Shown piece after piece: positions 7,798 through 15,201 of a DNA stretch of 15,698 nucleotides (the first letter of the stretch is position 1; every line of letters begins with the position of its first letter). Origin of the DNA: JAWXCM01 sp034408745 (GTDB taxonomy: Bacteria; Acidobacteriota; Terriglobia; Bryobacterales; Bryobacteraceae). The notes beneath the pieces were generated by a model. That model was not told the origin of the DNA. It did no database searches and worked only from the letters and a program-made list of their open reading frames with translations. The DNA is taken from assembly GCA_034408745.1 (NCBI GenBank), contig JAWXCM010000030.1:1-15698 (forward strand), in the 5' to 3' direction. The position numbers and the translations under genes are program-made.

Positions 7798-9728
7798 GGC
7801 TGACCGGTCTCGACCTGCTGATCATCGCGGCCTACCTGCTGGTGATTGGCTACATCACCATGAGAAGCCGCGTCTACTCCGGGCAAAGCGCGGAGCATTT
7901 CTTCCTCGGTGGGCGGAACATGCCCGGTTGGATGACGGGGATCTCGTACGCGGCATCGATGATCAGCGCCGATTCGGCGGTGGCCTACGGCGGGCTGGCG
8001 GCGGTAACAGGCGCCTACGTCTGCTGGTTCTATTTGAGCCGATTCGGCATCGCGCTCTTCTTGGGCGCGGTTCTCTTCGCGGTGTTCTGGAAGCGGCTGA
8101 ACACGTTCACGACACTCGAGTTCTACGAGCTTCGGTTCTCGGGCCGACCCGCCTCACTGATCCGCCTGTGGCTCGCGCTTCGCACGTCGCTGGTAGCGAT
8201 GGTCGCCTGGACCGGCATCTCATTATTGGCGCTGGTGAAGATCGCTGAACCGATTCTTGGCTGGAGCAAAGCGGAGACGCTCTGGTTCGCCTCGTTGCTG
8301 GCGATCGGCTACGTGCTGGTGTCCGGTTACGTTGGCGTCGTGCTCAGCAACATTGTGCAGATTGTTGTGCTGACGGTCGGTTCGGTATTCATGGCGGTGA
8401 AGGTGCTGATTGTCGCGGGGGGACCCTCGGCGCTCGGCCAGAAGCTCGGCGCGCTGCACCCGTCGATGCTCGATACCTTCCCGGGTTGGGGTGACCCGGT
8501 GTTCCCGGCGATGGCGTGCATCGCTTGGATGATCGGAACCAGCGTCGGCTACGGCGGCGATGCCGCGCCGATGGGCGGGGCGGTGGAGGGGCAGCGGATT
8601 CTCTCGTCGCGCTCGCTGAAGGACGCCTGCGGCATGTACGTCGTGACGGAAGTGACGCTATTCACCCTCGTGCTGCTGGTGAGCCTTCCGTGCCTGGCCG
8701 CAGTGCTGTTTTGGCCGGGATTGCGGGATGGATCGATGGATCGGGAGTTGGCTTACGGCCTTCTCATGACTCACTACCTTGGGCCTGGACTGCTGGGTCT
8801 GGTATTCGCCGCAATGCTCGGTGGGATCATCTCGGTGGTCGGCGACAACCTCAACTTCGGCTCGCAGGTGCTGCTGAATGATGTCTACCGCAGGTATCTG
8901 GTTCCGAATGCTTCTGACCGTCATTACCTGATCGCCGGGAAGCTCTCGTTGGTCTTGATCCTCGGGCTCTCGTTACTCGTCGTCTACCAAGTCAGCTTCG
9001 TCTTTGATGTCGCGATCTTCATGGTCGGACTCAGCGCCGTGGAGATGGCAGCGAACTGGGCGCAGTGGTGGTGGTGGCGCTTCAACGGCTTGGCACGCAT
9101 GGCGGCATCATTCGGAGGCGCGCTGAGCTACATCGCGATCTGGCTGATGTGGCCATCCCTCGCCTGGTGGTATCGCATGTACGCGTCGATGGCGATCACG
9201 ACGGTGCTATGGGTCGTGATCAGTCTGGTGACTAAACCGGAGCCTGACGCCATGCTCCGCGCCTTTGTCGCGCGCGCCCGTCCCCTGGGATTCTGGGGGC
9301 CTTACCGACAGAGCAGCCCGGGCAAGATTGCCCGGGGAATCGTGCTGGCGTGCACGGGCGCATTTGCCGTAATGCTCTACATCCTCAGCCTGTCGAAGCT
9401 CTATCTCGGCGCCTATGGGGCGGCGGGGATGTTGGGCGCGACGAGTCTAATCGTGGCGGCTGCGTTCTATCGTTCGTTCAGTCCGTTCCTGAAGTCCTTG
9501 ATGACGGCGGCCGAGCAGGCTGCGGAGCAAGAGGCGGCTCTTGGCGACTCCATGGCGATCTTCGACTTCGGCCGGTTGGGCCTGGTGGTTTTCGGAACGA
9601 TCGTAGTCGTGTGCGCGATCTGGGCAGTAGTCGCGCCCGACGCCGCTGGCCGATACATGGCGATCGCCGCCACGGTGTCGTCCGCAGCGGGTTGCATGAT
9701 TTGCTGGCGGCGTTCGGTTCGCTCATGA
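7794..9728 (+). CDS. Sodium:solute symporter family (SSS) transporter
   Basis: A 644-residue polytopic membrane protein with about 13-15 hydrophobic segments. The N-terminus has the SSS signature after the first helix (AEHFFLGGRNMPGW at 34-46), followed by SYAASMISADSAVAYGG, where sodium-site small and hydroxyl residues occur in this family. It resembles the longer SSS members that import sugars, nucleosides, amino acids or other organic solutes with sodium. The final 100 residues contain extra helices and a charged stretch (EQAAEQEAALGD). The ATG overlaps the creatininase-like stop, and its TGA overlaps the next start, so it is translated with the operon. It probably brings into the cytoplasm the compound admitted by the TonB receptor. 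Confidence 0.9.
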   Translation: MRLTGLDLLIIAAYLLVIGYITMRSRVYSGQSAEHFFLGGRNMPGWMTGISYAASMISADSAVAYGGLAAVTGAYVCWFYLSRFGIALFLGAVLFAVFWKRLNTFTTLEFYELRFSGRPASLIRLWLALRTSLVAMVAWTGISLLALVKIAEPILGWSKAETLWFASLLAIGYVLVSGYVGVVLSNIVQIVVLTVGSVFMAVKVLIVAGGPSALGQKLGALHPSMLDTFPGWGDPVFPAMACIAWMIGTSVGYGGDAAPMGGAVEGQRILSSRSLKDACGMYVVTEVTLFTLVLLVSLPCLAAVLFWPGLRDGSMDRELAYGLLMTHYLGPGLLGLVFAAMLGGIISVVGDNLNFGSQVLLNDVYRRYLVPNASDRHYLIAGKLSLVLILGLSLLVVYQVSFVFDVAIFMVGLSAVEMAANWAQWWWWRFNGLARMAASFGGALSYIAIWLMWPSLAWWYRMYASMAITTVLWVVISLVTKPEPDAMLRAFVARARPLGFWGPYRQSSPGKIARGIVLACTGAFAVMLYILSLSKLYLGAYGAAGMLGATSLIVAAAFYRSFSPFLKSLMTAAEQAAEQEAALGDSMAIFDFGRLGLVVFGTIVVVCAIWAVVAPDAAGRYMAIAATVSSAAGCMICWRRSVRS

Positions 9729-10462
9729 GACTGACTGACGGAATCTATCTCGTCGCCAGCGGCGCCTCCGGCGTGTCGCTCACGCACGCTTGTGACTGCA
9801 ATGTCTACGTCGTGAATTCCAGACCGGGACTGGTGCTGATCGATTGCGGCGTGGGGCTCGAGCCGCAGCGGATCGTCGACGAGATGATCGCCGACGGCCT
9901 CGCGCCTTCTGCACTCACGCACCTGCTGCTAACGCACTACCACTTGGATCACTGCGGCGGAGCCCGGTGGTTCCGGGACCGGTTTGGACTTCGCGTGGTG
10001 GCGTCGGCATTGACGGCGCAAGCCGTCTCCAGCTGCGACGAAGAAGCCATCAGCCTGGCTGCTGCCAAGCGAGCCGGCGGCTATCCGGCAGACGTTCACC
10101 TTGCGCCCTGCGAGGTGGACATCGTGATGGCGTCCGGGGATGTGCTGTCAGTCGGAGCGGTCGGGATCGAAGCGCTGGCCACACCGGGACACTCGCGCGA
10201 TATGGTGAGCTATTTCGCGCATGCCAACGGGCGCACTGATCTCTTTTCGGGCGACACGCTCTTCTTTGATGGCAAGGTACTGCTGTCGGCGATCCACGAT
10301 TGCGACCCGGCGGCTCTGTGTCGATCGCTTCGCTCCATCGCAGGGAAGGACTTCGCCGGGCTGTTCCCCGGGCATCAGCTTTGGAGCGCACGCGACGGGC
10401 GCCGGCACGCCGAGAAAGCGATGACATTCATCGACCGGCTCTTGCTGCCACCGTCACTTTGA
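9725..10462 (+). CDS. Metallo-beta-lactamase-fold hydrolase (glyoxalase II-like)
   Basis: ATG 9725 overlaps the symporter TGA by 4 bp; the longer upstream open frame runs through the symporter gene and is not used. The 245-residue protein has the complete metal site of the fold: THYHLDH with H71, H73, D75 and H76, then H156 in TPGHSRD, D177 in SGDTLF, and H217 in FPGHQ. Two divalent ions, usually zinc or iron, would be bound. Relatives hydrolyse thioesters, lactones, phosphodiesters or similar bonds. There is no signal peptide, so it acts in the cytoplasm, probably on an ester, thioester or lactone intermediate of the operon's pathway. The substrate cannot be assigned. Confidence 0.88.
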   Translation: MRLTDGIYLVASGASGVSLTHACDCNVYVVNSRPGLVLIDCGVGLEPQRIVDEMIADGLAPSALTHLLLTHYHLDHCGGARWFRDRFGLRVVASALTAQAVSSCDEEAISLAAAKRAGGYPADVHLAPCEVDIVMASGDVLSVGAVGIEALATPGHSRDMVSYFAHANGRTDLFSGDTLFFDGKVLLSAIHDCDPAALCRSLRSIAGKDFAGLFPGHQLWSARDGRRHAEKAMTFIDRLLLPPSL

Positions 10463-10473
10463 AGAGGATTTCA

Positions 10474-11457
10474 ATGATTGGAATTTCCATCTGCGGCATC
10501 GGAAAGATTGGCGAGGTACACGTTCGGAACCTCGCGGGCCTGCGGGGATGCCGCCTGACAGGCCTCTACGATCAGGACCCGTCGCGCGCCTGTTCTCTAG
10601 GCAGCGAGCTCTCGATTCCCGTCTATCGCTCGTTCAAGGAGGTGCTTGCCGACGAGGCGGCCACCGCCGTCGTCGTCGCGACGCCGAGCGACTCGCATGC
10701 GTCCGTCGCATGCGCCGCGATGCAGGCGGGAAAGCACGTGTTCGTGGAGAAGCCGCTCGCCAGCTCGCTCGAAGATTGCGAGCAGATCCTCTCGGTTGCC
10801 CGGAGCACGGGACTTATCGCTCAGGCCGGGTTCTGCGAGCGATTCAATCCCAACCATCTCGAAGCGAAACGCGCCGTGAAGGAAGGGCGGCTGGGCGAAG
10901 TGAGGGCGATCCACACGTCGCGGTTCGCACCGTATGGGATGTCCGATCCGGCTTGGCCGCTGGGCGTGCTCGACACGTCGGTGCACAATCTAGATCTCAT
11001 TCTCTGGCTGGCGAATCAGCGTCCGGTGTCAGTGCTCGCGTGGGGGACGCGCGTGTATCCGGAGTCCGACATTTGCCACTCGGCAACAATTCTCTTGCGG
11101 TTCGAGAACGGAGCGATGGCCGTCGAGCACATCGCGTGGCTACAGGACGATGGGCATCCGCTCAATCAATGCGCGCGGTCGCGTATGACGGTGCAAGGAT
11201 CGAAGGGAGCGTTCTTCATCGACCTCCATGTGCGGCCGTCGGCTTACGTTACCGGTGGCGAGTATCGCCAGATCGACACGGTGATTCTCGGCGGGCCTGG
11301 GTATGCCGGGTGCTTGCGCGCGCAGTTCGACTCGTTCCTCGAATCGATCGAAACCGGCGCGCCCGTGCTCTCGCCGTTGGAGGACGCGATTCTGACGGAG
11401 CGTGTCGTGATCGCGGCGAAGGAGTCGCTCGCTTCGGGCAAAGAGGTCGCGGTGTGA
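10474..11457 (+). CDS. Gfo/Idh/MocA-family NAD(P)-dependent oxidoreductase
   Basis: ATG 10474 follows a good ribosome binding site (GAAGAGG at 10461-10467), 11 bp after the preceding stop. The 327-residue protein has a Rossmann nucleotide-binding motif GIGKIG at 8-13, an acidic residue near the end of the second strand (LYDQD, 31-35), the family EKP motif at 92-94 with its conserved Lys, and DTSVHNLDL at 167-175, where the family's catalytic Asp/His pair usually lies. The C-terminal half is the alpha/beta dimerisation and substrate domain. Members oxidise or reduce sugars, cyclitols, amino sugars or imines with NAD(P). Length is typical. It probably performs a redox step on the imported compound or a product of the hydrolases. 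Confidence 0.92.
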   Translation: MIGISICGIGKIGEVHVRNLAGLRGCRLTGLYDQDPSRACSLGSELSIPVYRSFKEVLADEAATAVVVATPSDSHASVACAAMQAGKHVFVEKPLASSLEDCEQILSVARSTGLIAQAGFCERFNPNHLEAKRAVKEGRLGEVRAIHTSRFAPYGMSDPAWPLGVLDTSVHNLDLILWLANQRPVSVLAWGTRVYPESDICHSATILLRFENGAMAVEHIAWLQDDGHPLNQCARSRMTVQGSKGAFFIDLHVRPSAYVTGGEYRQIDTVILGGPGYAGCLRAQFDSFLESIETGAPVLSPLEDAILTERVVIAAKESLASGKEVAV

Positions 11458-12347
11458 CATCGCCATGGAATGCCTCCGGTTGGGTGACGGTCAGCGAGGT
11501 GGATGCCTTTCTCTGCCAGGGCGCGACCCCCGGTCCGCGCGTGGCCGTCACCGCTGGCGTCCACGGAGACGAATACGAGGGGCCGAGTGCTCTCATCGAA
11601 CTCGCTCGAAGTATTGACCCGCGTGAACTCAGCGGCACGCTGGCTCTGGTTCCCGTTGCTAATCCGCCCGCTCTCGTCGCAGGGACGCGGACCTCGCCGT
11701 CGGACGGCTTGAATCTGGCACGGACGTTTCCTGGAGATCACGAGGGCAGTGCCACGAAGAGGCTTGCGGCAGGATTGTTCGACTGGCTCCGTGAGGCGTC
11801 ATTTGCTATCGACCTTCATAGCGGAGGCCTTGAGTATGACTTTGTCCCACTCGCTGGATTCCTAGGCGCTACCGTCGGGGAGAACCCGTCGTTCGCGGCC
11901 GCGCAGCGGTTCGGCCTTCCCTATCTATGGTCTCTTCCGCCGACGCCGGGAGTACTCAGCCACGAGCTTGGGGAGATCGGAACCACGGTGATCGGTTGTG
12001 AGTATGGCGGCGCGGGTCGACTGGCGGCCAGTGGCGTCCGTGCGTATGCGGATGGGGTCCGATCGTGCCTTCGCCATTGGGGTGTCCTCGACGGACAGCC
12101 CGGGCCACCGCTAGGTACAGCCGTAACCGGCGACTGGCTGTTGGCGACCGCCAGAGGGCTCTTCGTCGCGGAGAAGTCACTCGGCGTTCGTGTGGAATCC
12201 GGCGACCTGATCGCGCGGATCATCGACGTCCGGGGCGACGATCGACAGCGTTTCCATGCCACGAGCGACGGCGTCGTGCTGGGACTTCGTTCGAAGGCAT
12301 TCATTTCCGCTGGGAACTGGGGCGTGCTCATTGGGCGTAACATCTGA
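11454..12347 (+). CDS. AstE/AspA-type zinc deacylase (M14-like)
   Basis: GTG 11454 overlaps the dehydrogenase TGA (GTGA); the longer open frame upstream is a shadow of that gene. The 297-residue protein matches the succinylglutamate desuccinylase/aspartoacylase family. Zinc ligands are visible: H37 and E40 in AGVHGDEYEG, and H122 in IDLHSGG. N87 and R90 occur in DGLNLAR, and E183 in CEYGGAGR is a candidate catalytic glutamate. A C-terminal all-beta region (about 205-297) also fits the family. Such enzymes remove acyl groups from N-acylated amino acids or diamines; the HGDEYEG form also occurs in DoeB of ectoine breakdown. Here it probably releases a free amine that the following PLP enzyme uses. 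Exact substrate unknown. Confidence 0.88.
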   Translation: MTSPWNASGWVTVSEVDAFLCQGATPGPRVAVTAGVHGDEYEGPSALIELARSIDPRELSGTLALVPVANPPALVAGTRTSPSDGLNLARTFPGDHEGSATKRLAAGLFDWLREASFAIDLHSGGLEYDFVPLAGFLGATVGENPSFAAAQRFGLPYLWSLPPTPGVLSHELGEIGTTVIGCEYGGAGRLAASGVRAYADGVRSCLRHWGVLDGQPGPPLGTAVTGDWLLATARGLFVAEKSLGVRVESGDLIARIIDVRGDDRQRFHATSDGVVLGLRSKAFISAGNWGVLIGRNI

Positions 12348-13464
12348 TCGGTGGTTGGAGTGTGTCACTTGCGCGGCGCGGTTCGAGGTCGGGCCGATGT
12401 TCCGCGGCTGCCCGCACTGCGAGAAGCCGTCGGCTATCGAAGTTCGGTACGACTACTCGCGGCTTCGGGTCAGGCGCAATCGCAACGCTACGGGTCTCCA
12501 CCAGTGGCGTGAACTTTTGCCCGCCTTTGACAACCCCGTTTCGTTGTACGAGGGGAACACACCGTTGGTGCCATATCCCGTTCCCGGCAGCCCGGTACGG
12601 CTGTTAATCAAGAACGAGACGCAGAACCCGACCTGGTCGTGGAAGGACCGGGCCAACGCGATGTCGTCGAGCGCAGCCAGACAGTTCGGTTACAAGAATC
12701 TGGTCGTGGTCAGCACGGGCAATCACGGCAACGCGGCGGCGGCTTACTCCAGCGCAGCTGGGCTTCGATGCCGCGTGCTGTGTAACTCCGACGTGCCGGC
12801 CGTGCAGGTGCAACTGATGCGTCACTACGGAGCGGAGACGATCATCGGCGATAACCAGGAACAACTGCTTTGCGAGTTGCTCGCAGGCGGCGACTGGTTT
12901 CCAGGCATCGTGATCTGCCCGAGGATCGGCTACGCGAACCCGTTCAGCGTCGAAGGCTTCAAGACAATTGCGTTCGAGATTGTGGAGCAATTGAACGGCA
13001 CGGTGCCGGATCGGATCTTCGTGCCGACGGGAAGTGGCGATGGCCTCTACGGCGTGGCGAAAGGATTCCGCGAACTGGTGCTGTCTGGAGAGATCGAGCG
13101 ATCCCCACGTATCGTCTGCTGCCAGGCGAGGCAAGTGAATCCGTTTGTGCAAGCCTTCCGCGAAGGGAGGCGGCATCTCACGCGCGTCGCCGGGTGCCCG
13201 ACGCTGGCGGCTTCCATTGCCGAGGAGATCGGCGATCAGGTGGCGCTGCAAGCAATCTACGATTCAGGCGGCGAAGCACGCGACGCCTCCGAGGTCGAGA
13301 TCCGCCACGCCGTCCACCAACTGGCTCACCATGGACTCGCGCTTGAACCGGCGTCGGCAGTAGGGCTCGCCTGCGCACTGGCTCACCCCGAGGTGAAGAG
13401 CGAGGAAACGTGGGTAGTGATCGGCACGGGCACGGCGATCCGTTGGCCCGAATCCTATCAATAG
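12331..13464 (+). CDS. Threonine-synthase-like PLP-dependent enzyme with N-terminal zinc ribbon
   Basis: No ATG or GTG lies just before the conserved N-terminus. TTG 12331, eight bases after GGGG and overlapping the deacylase gene by 17 bp, is my best start; TTG 12355 is an alternative. From TTG 12331 there are 377 residues. Two CxxC pairs (C11/C14 and C27/C30) form a zinc ribbon as in many fold-type II threonine synthases. The PLP lysine is K105 in SWKDR, followed by STGNHGNAAAA (128-138) for substrate carboxylate and a glycine-rich phosphate loop TGSGDGLYG (about 233-241). It could catalyse beta- or gamma-elimination or replacement on an amino acid. Its place in a catabolic operon argues for a lyase or dehydratase and not for housekeeping threonine synthesis. 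Confidence 0.85.
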   Translation: MGVTSDRWLECVTCAARFEVGPMFRGCPHCEKPSAIEVRYDYSRLRVRRNRNATGLHQWRELLPAFDNPVSLYEGNTPLVPYPVPGSPVRLLIKNETQNPTWSWKDRANAMSSSAARQFGYKNLVVVSTGNHGNAAAAYSSAAGLRCRVLCNSDVPAVQVQLMRHYGAETIIGDNQEQLLCELLAGGDWFPGIVICPRIGYANPFSVEGFKTIAFEIVEQLNGTVPDRIFVPTGSGDGLYGVAKGFRELVLSGEIERSPRIVCCQARQVNPFVQAFREGRRHLTRVAGCPTLAASIAEEIGDQVALQAIYDSGGEARDASEVEIRHAVHQLAHHGLALEPASAVGLACALAHPEVKSEETWVVIGTGTAIRWPESYQ

Positions 13465-13480
13465 AGAGTTGGGGGATCGA

Positions 13481-13588
13481 ATGGAAGATCGACTTACGCG
13501 CCGGATGTTTGTCTGTGCCGCAGGGGCTGTGGCCGCCCGTAGTAGCGTCCAAAAACTCAAACCGTCGCCCACGGCGACGTTAGATTGA
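13481..13588 (+). pseudogene. Truncated gene: Tat signal peptide of a lost exported protein
   Basis: After a strong ribosome binding site (GGGGGA at 13471-13476), ATG 13481 begins a 35-codon frame. Its first 20 residues (DRLTRRMFVCAAGAVAA region) are a clear twin-arginine export signal with R-R-M-F and an Ala-rich hydrophobic core. After that the sequence becomes nondescript and reaches TGA at 13586. A Tat signal needs a folded cargo, so the remainder of the gene is missing. The gene was probably the last member of the catabolic operon, 16 bp after the PLP-enzyme stop. The cut lies between about 13540 and 13600 and coincides with the change to toxin-antitoxin DNA of opposite orientation. Confidence 0.65.
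13563..13579. repeat. Perfect 7-3-7 hairpin at the operon/accessory boundary
   Basis: CGTCGCC-CAC-GGCGACG forms a perfect 7-bp GC-rich stem with a three-base loop, followed by TTAGATT on the plus strand. It lies at the point where the operon ends in a truncated gene. It could serve as a weak intrinsic terminator (the T-run is poor) or mark a recombination junction. Nothing in the sequence decides between these. Confidence 0.4.
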
Positions 13589-13599
13589 CGCCAGACGGT

Positions 13600-13875
13600 T
13601 CAGATCTGCTCTTGGAGGAGATCTTCCTCGCTGAGATCAACCGCCTCTGAGTCATAACTCCACTCGAACCAGCGTTCGAAGGCGTCCAGGTCACGCCTTC
13701 TCGGCCAGGATGAGGCAACACGGCACCAACCGTCGAGTTCCTCCATGAAAATTTTGCCGCAAAACTCTTCCAGACACTCGCGGGCCTCTTCTTCGCTCCC
13801 TGTGTGTAGCCAGAACCGGATCTGCAGCTTGGACCGACGTCTTGTAAGGTTCCACCGGAAAGGAGAGAGACCCCG
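13600..13875 (-). pseudogene. Unrecognised coding remnant without a start codon
   Basis: A minus-strand frame is open from just after a TGA at 13878-13876 to TGA 13602-13600. Its last 65 residues look like real protein: strongly acidic with good amphipathic spacing (LQIRFWLHTGSEEEAREC, then FERWFEWSYDSEAVDL) and G/C-rich third positions. There is no ATG, GTG or TTG before the internal Met of KIFMEEL, so the 5' end is lost or shifted to another frame. I do not recognise the family; its size and setting would suit a small partner of a toxin-antitoxin or immunity system, but that is only a guess from context. It converges on the truncated Tat gene. Confidence 0.35.
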
Positions 13876-14009
13876 TCAGGGGGTTCGCCCGCGACGACCA
13901 CCATTTCATTGCGACCTGCCGTGACTCTTCAGGCTTGCGTCAGCGGCAGGCGGACACAGCGGGGCGGCACCTCTGCGAGGATTGACACCCGAGGCTACCT
14001 CACCAGCAA

Positions 14010-14162
14010 CTATCTGAACAGGCGGGCCAAGTGGGCGTCCGCGTCTTCGAAATCTGCCAGCGCGGTTAACAGACGGAGAAAATCGCCTCCTTCGGGTTCT
14101 CCAAACGCGTGTTCGTTCCAGGGTTGCTCCCGGGGAGCCAAATTCGAAGCGTGCCCATCCAC
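14010..14162 (-). CDS. Small hypothetical ORF or gene remnant (50 aa)
   Basis: From GTG 14162-14160 to TAG 14012-14010 there is a 50-residue frame whose composition is protein-like (EPEGGDFLRLLTALADFED, then ADAHLARLF), with leucine and acidic spacing typical of an amphipathic helix. Several other starts are possible and no ribosome binding site is obvious. It lies downstream of higA on the same strand and could be the beginning of the same decayed gene whose end is at 13600-13875. No family recognised. Confidence 0.25.
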   Translation of the reverse strand: MDGHASNLAPREQPWNEHAFGEPEGGDFLRLLTALADFEDADAHLARLFR

Positions 14163-14179
14163 TACCGACCGGCGCTAGT

Positions 14180-14196
14180 CGCCGCAAACTGCGGCG
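14180..14196. repeat. Perfect 7-3-7 hairpin downstream of higA
   Basis: CGCCGCA-AAC-TGCGGCG forms a 7-bp stem with a three-base loop, starting 46 bases beyond the higA stop on the minus strand. There is no T-run on either strand, so terminator function is uncertain. It has the same geometry as the hairpin at 13563-13579. Confidence 0.35.
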
Positions 14197-14242
14197 CGGG
14201 CCGCCTGGCCATGTCGCATCGAATTCGCGTCGGAAGCCGTAA

Positions 14243-14635
14243 TCATACGAAAAGCCCTGGCTTGACACTGAAGAGCGTGCCGAGATTGCGGGCCTGCTCG
14301 ACGCTTATTGGCCGTTTGCCCGTTAGCGCCTCGTTGACATGGCTGCGCTGGCCAAAGACGGAAATCAGCGCCGTTGCGGGCTTGCCGGATAACTCCAAGA
14401 GATGCCGGAGTTTCTCAGCAGGGCTGCTGTCGTCTAACGGAAGTGAATGCCGACGGTCGTAATCCTCCACCAGCACTGCAAGGAGCTTCATCAGACGCGT
14501 CTCGCTAGCGGTTCGGCGGTTTCCCTTGCGTACGAGCTCAGCAAGGCGCACAGAAACGTCATCGTAGCGCTTGTCGGTTTCGATGACCTCGGGGCGAACT
14601 TCGCAGAGCAGTTGTTCGTATGTCGTCGTTCCCAT
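14243..14635 (-). CDS. higA: HigA-type antitoxin with helix-turn-helix
   Basis: I choose ATG 14635-14633 because GGAGG (14647-14643) lies seven bases upstream; a GTG one codon earlier is possible. The start overlaps the higB stop by one base (TGATG), so translation is coupled. The 130-residue product has an N-terminal helical part (about 5-65) and a C-terminal Xre-like helix-turn-helix at about 72-125 (EKLRHLLELSGKPATALISV, then GKRPISVEQARNL). That arrangement and length match HigA antitoxins of the COG5499 type. It should neutralise HigB and repress the operon. The toxin-first gene order is the typical higBA order and supports the call. Confidence 0.87.
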   Translation of the reverse strand: MGTTTYEQLLCEVRPEVIETDKRYDDVSVRLAELVRKGNRRTASETRLMKLLAVLVEDYDRRHSLPLDDSSPAEKLRHLLELSGKPATALISVFGQRSHVNEALTGKRPISVEQARNLGTLFSVKPGLFV

Positions 14636-14922
14636 CACAATACCTCCCGGTCGTAATCCTCATGCGTGAGGATCCGCTCAATCAGAAGAATCTGTTCCAC
14701 GAAGTCGACGCTGGCGATCAGGCGGAACTTATTGCCGCCGATGTCGAAGATAAGCCGTCCGCTCTGCTTCCCAAGATCGGTAGCCGGAAAGGTCCGCTTC
14801 ACTGCAGGGAAGTGCGGCCAGTCCGCGTCGCGTGCGATAGCCAAAAAGCGCTGGAGGGGCTTCCGCGCGTGGGCGTGCTTGCCCGCAAAACGCGCGACGA
14901 TCGCTTCACCCAGAATCCTCAC
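14635..14922 (-). CDS. higB: HigB-type mRNA interferase toxin
   Basis: A 95-residue protein starting with GTG 14922-14920. It matches the HigB_toxin family along its whole length: HAHARKPLQRFLAIARDADW (17-35), VKRTFPATD (41-49), IFDIGGNKFRLIASVDF (58-74) and THEDYD (86-91). The conserved Trp, the FP pair and the IGGNK-x-R core are all intact, so the toxin is probably active. Members of this family belong to the RelE-like mRNA interferase superfamily, usually ribosome-dependent. It is followed at once by higA. A nested inverted repeat overlaps its start and is a plausible HigA binding site. Confidence 0.9.
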   Translation of the reverse strand: MRILGEAIVARFAGKHAHARKPLQRFLAIARDADWPHFPAVKRTFPATDLGKQSGRLIFDIGGNKFRLIASVDFVEQILLIERILTHEDYDREVL

Positions 14923-14961
14923 AGCTTATGTTCCCAGATGTGGGAGCAGAAAGCAAGCTGT
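14921..14961. promoter_or_regulatory. Nested inverted repeats at the higB start: candidate HigA operator
   Basis: Outer arms ACAGCTT (14921-14927) and AAGCTGT (14955-14961) are perfectly complementary. Inside them TCCCA (14932-14936) and TGGGA (14941-14945) form a second perfect pair around GATG. The element covers the region just upstream of and touching the higB start codon, where HigA-type antitoxins autorepress. No convincing -35/-10 pair was found beside it. Confidence 0.4.
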
Positions 14962-15201
14962 GTATTGCGACCGAATTTATCCGAAACCGCTTGAGTACCA
15001 GAATCTGGATTTCTTCGTCTTTCATTTCGGAACGTGGTCTCTCTTGGCGAACCGGTCCGAACTTCGAGGCAGGCCGCCGCTCCGAAATTCCGGATTGGTT
15101 AGCTGCCTGTAGAAAGTTCGTTCCGACGAAATTCTCCAACCACGAGTTCGTATCTGCGTACGTCTTGGGGAGGCAATTCTTCAAATCCCTTGGTGCGCCG
15201 A

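Larger units (their letters stand above)
13589..14242. other. 654-bp decayed interval after the truncated Tat gene
   Basis: Apart from the two minus-strand remnants listed separately, I see no intact gene here. The longest open frame (minus, 14268-13906) is Arg-rich and looks like a frame shadow. There are no iterons, tRNAs or transposon ends that I can see. The interval looks like eroded coding DNA between the catabolic operon and the toxin-antitoxin cluster. Confidence 0.5.

Noticed and set aside
10548..11453. Extension of the AstE-like protein upstream to 599 residues
   Set aside because: The upstream part overlaps the Gfo/Idh gene in another frame and is Arg-rich nonsense; GTG 11454 gives a normal family length.
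13560..13590. Integron attC site (GTTAGAT matches the GTTRRRY core beside a hairpin) with toxin-antitoxin cassettes downstream
   Set aside because: The hairpin is only 17 bases, no proper RYYYAAC partner or second pair of core sites is present, no integrase is seen, and no similar elements follow higA or the DUF5615 gene.
13906..14268. 120-residue minus-strand open frame
   Set aside because: Strong Arg and Pro bias with no motif; a different frame of the same strand has better protein character.
14906..15184. 92-residue minus-strand open frame upstream of higB
   Set aside because: It overlaps the higB start, has no recognisable domain, and the region is more likely the higBA promoter and leader plus spacer after the DUF5615 pseudogene.
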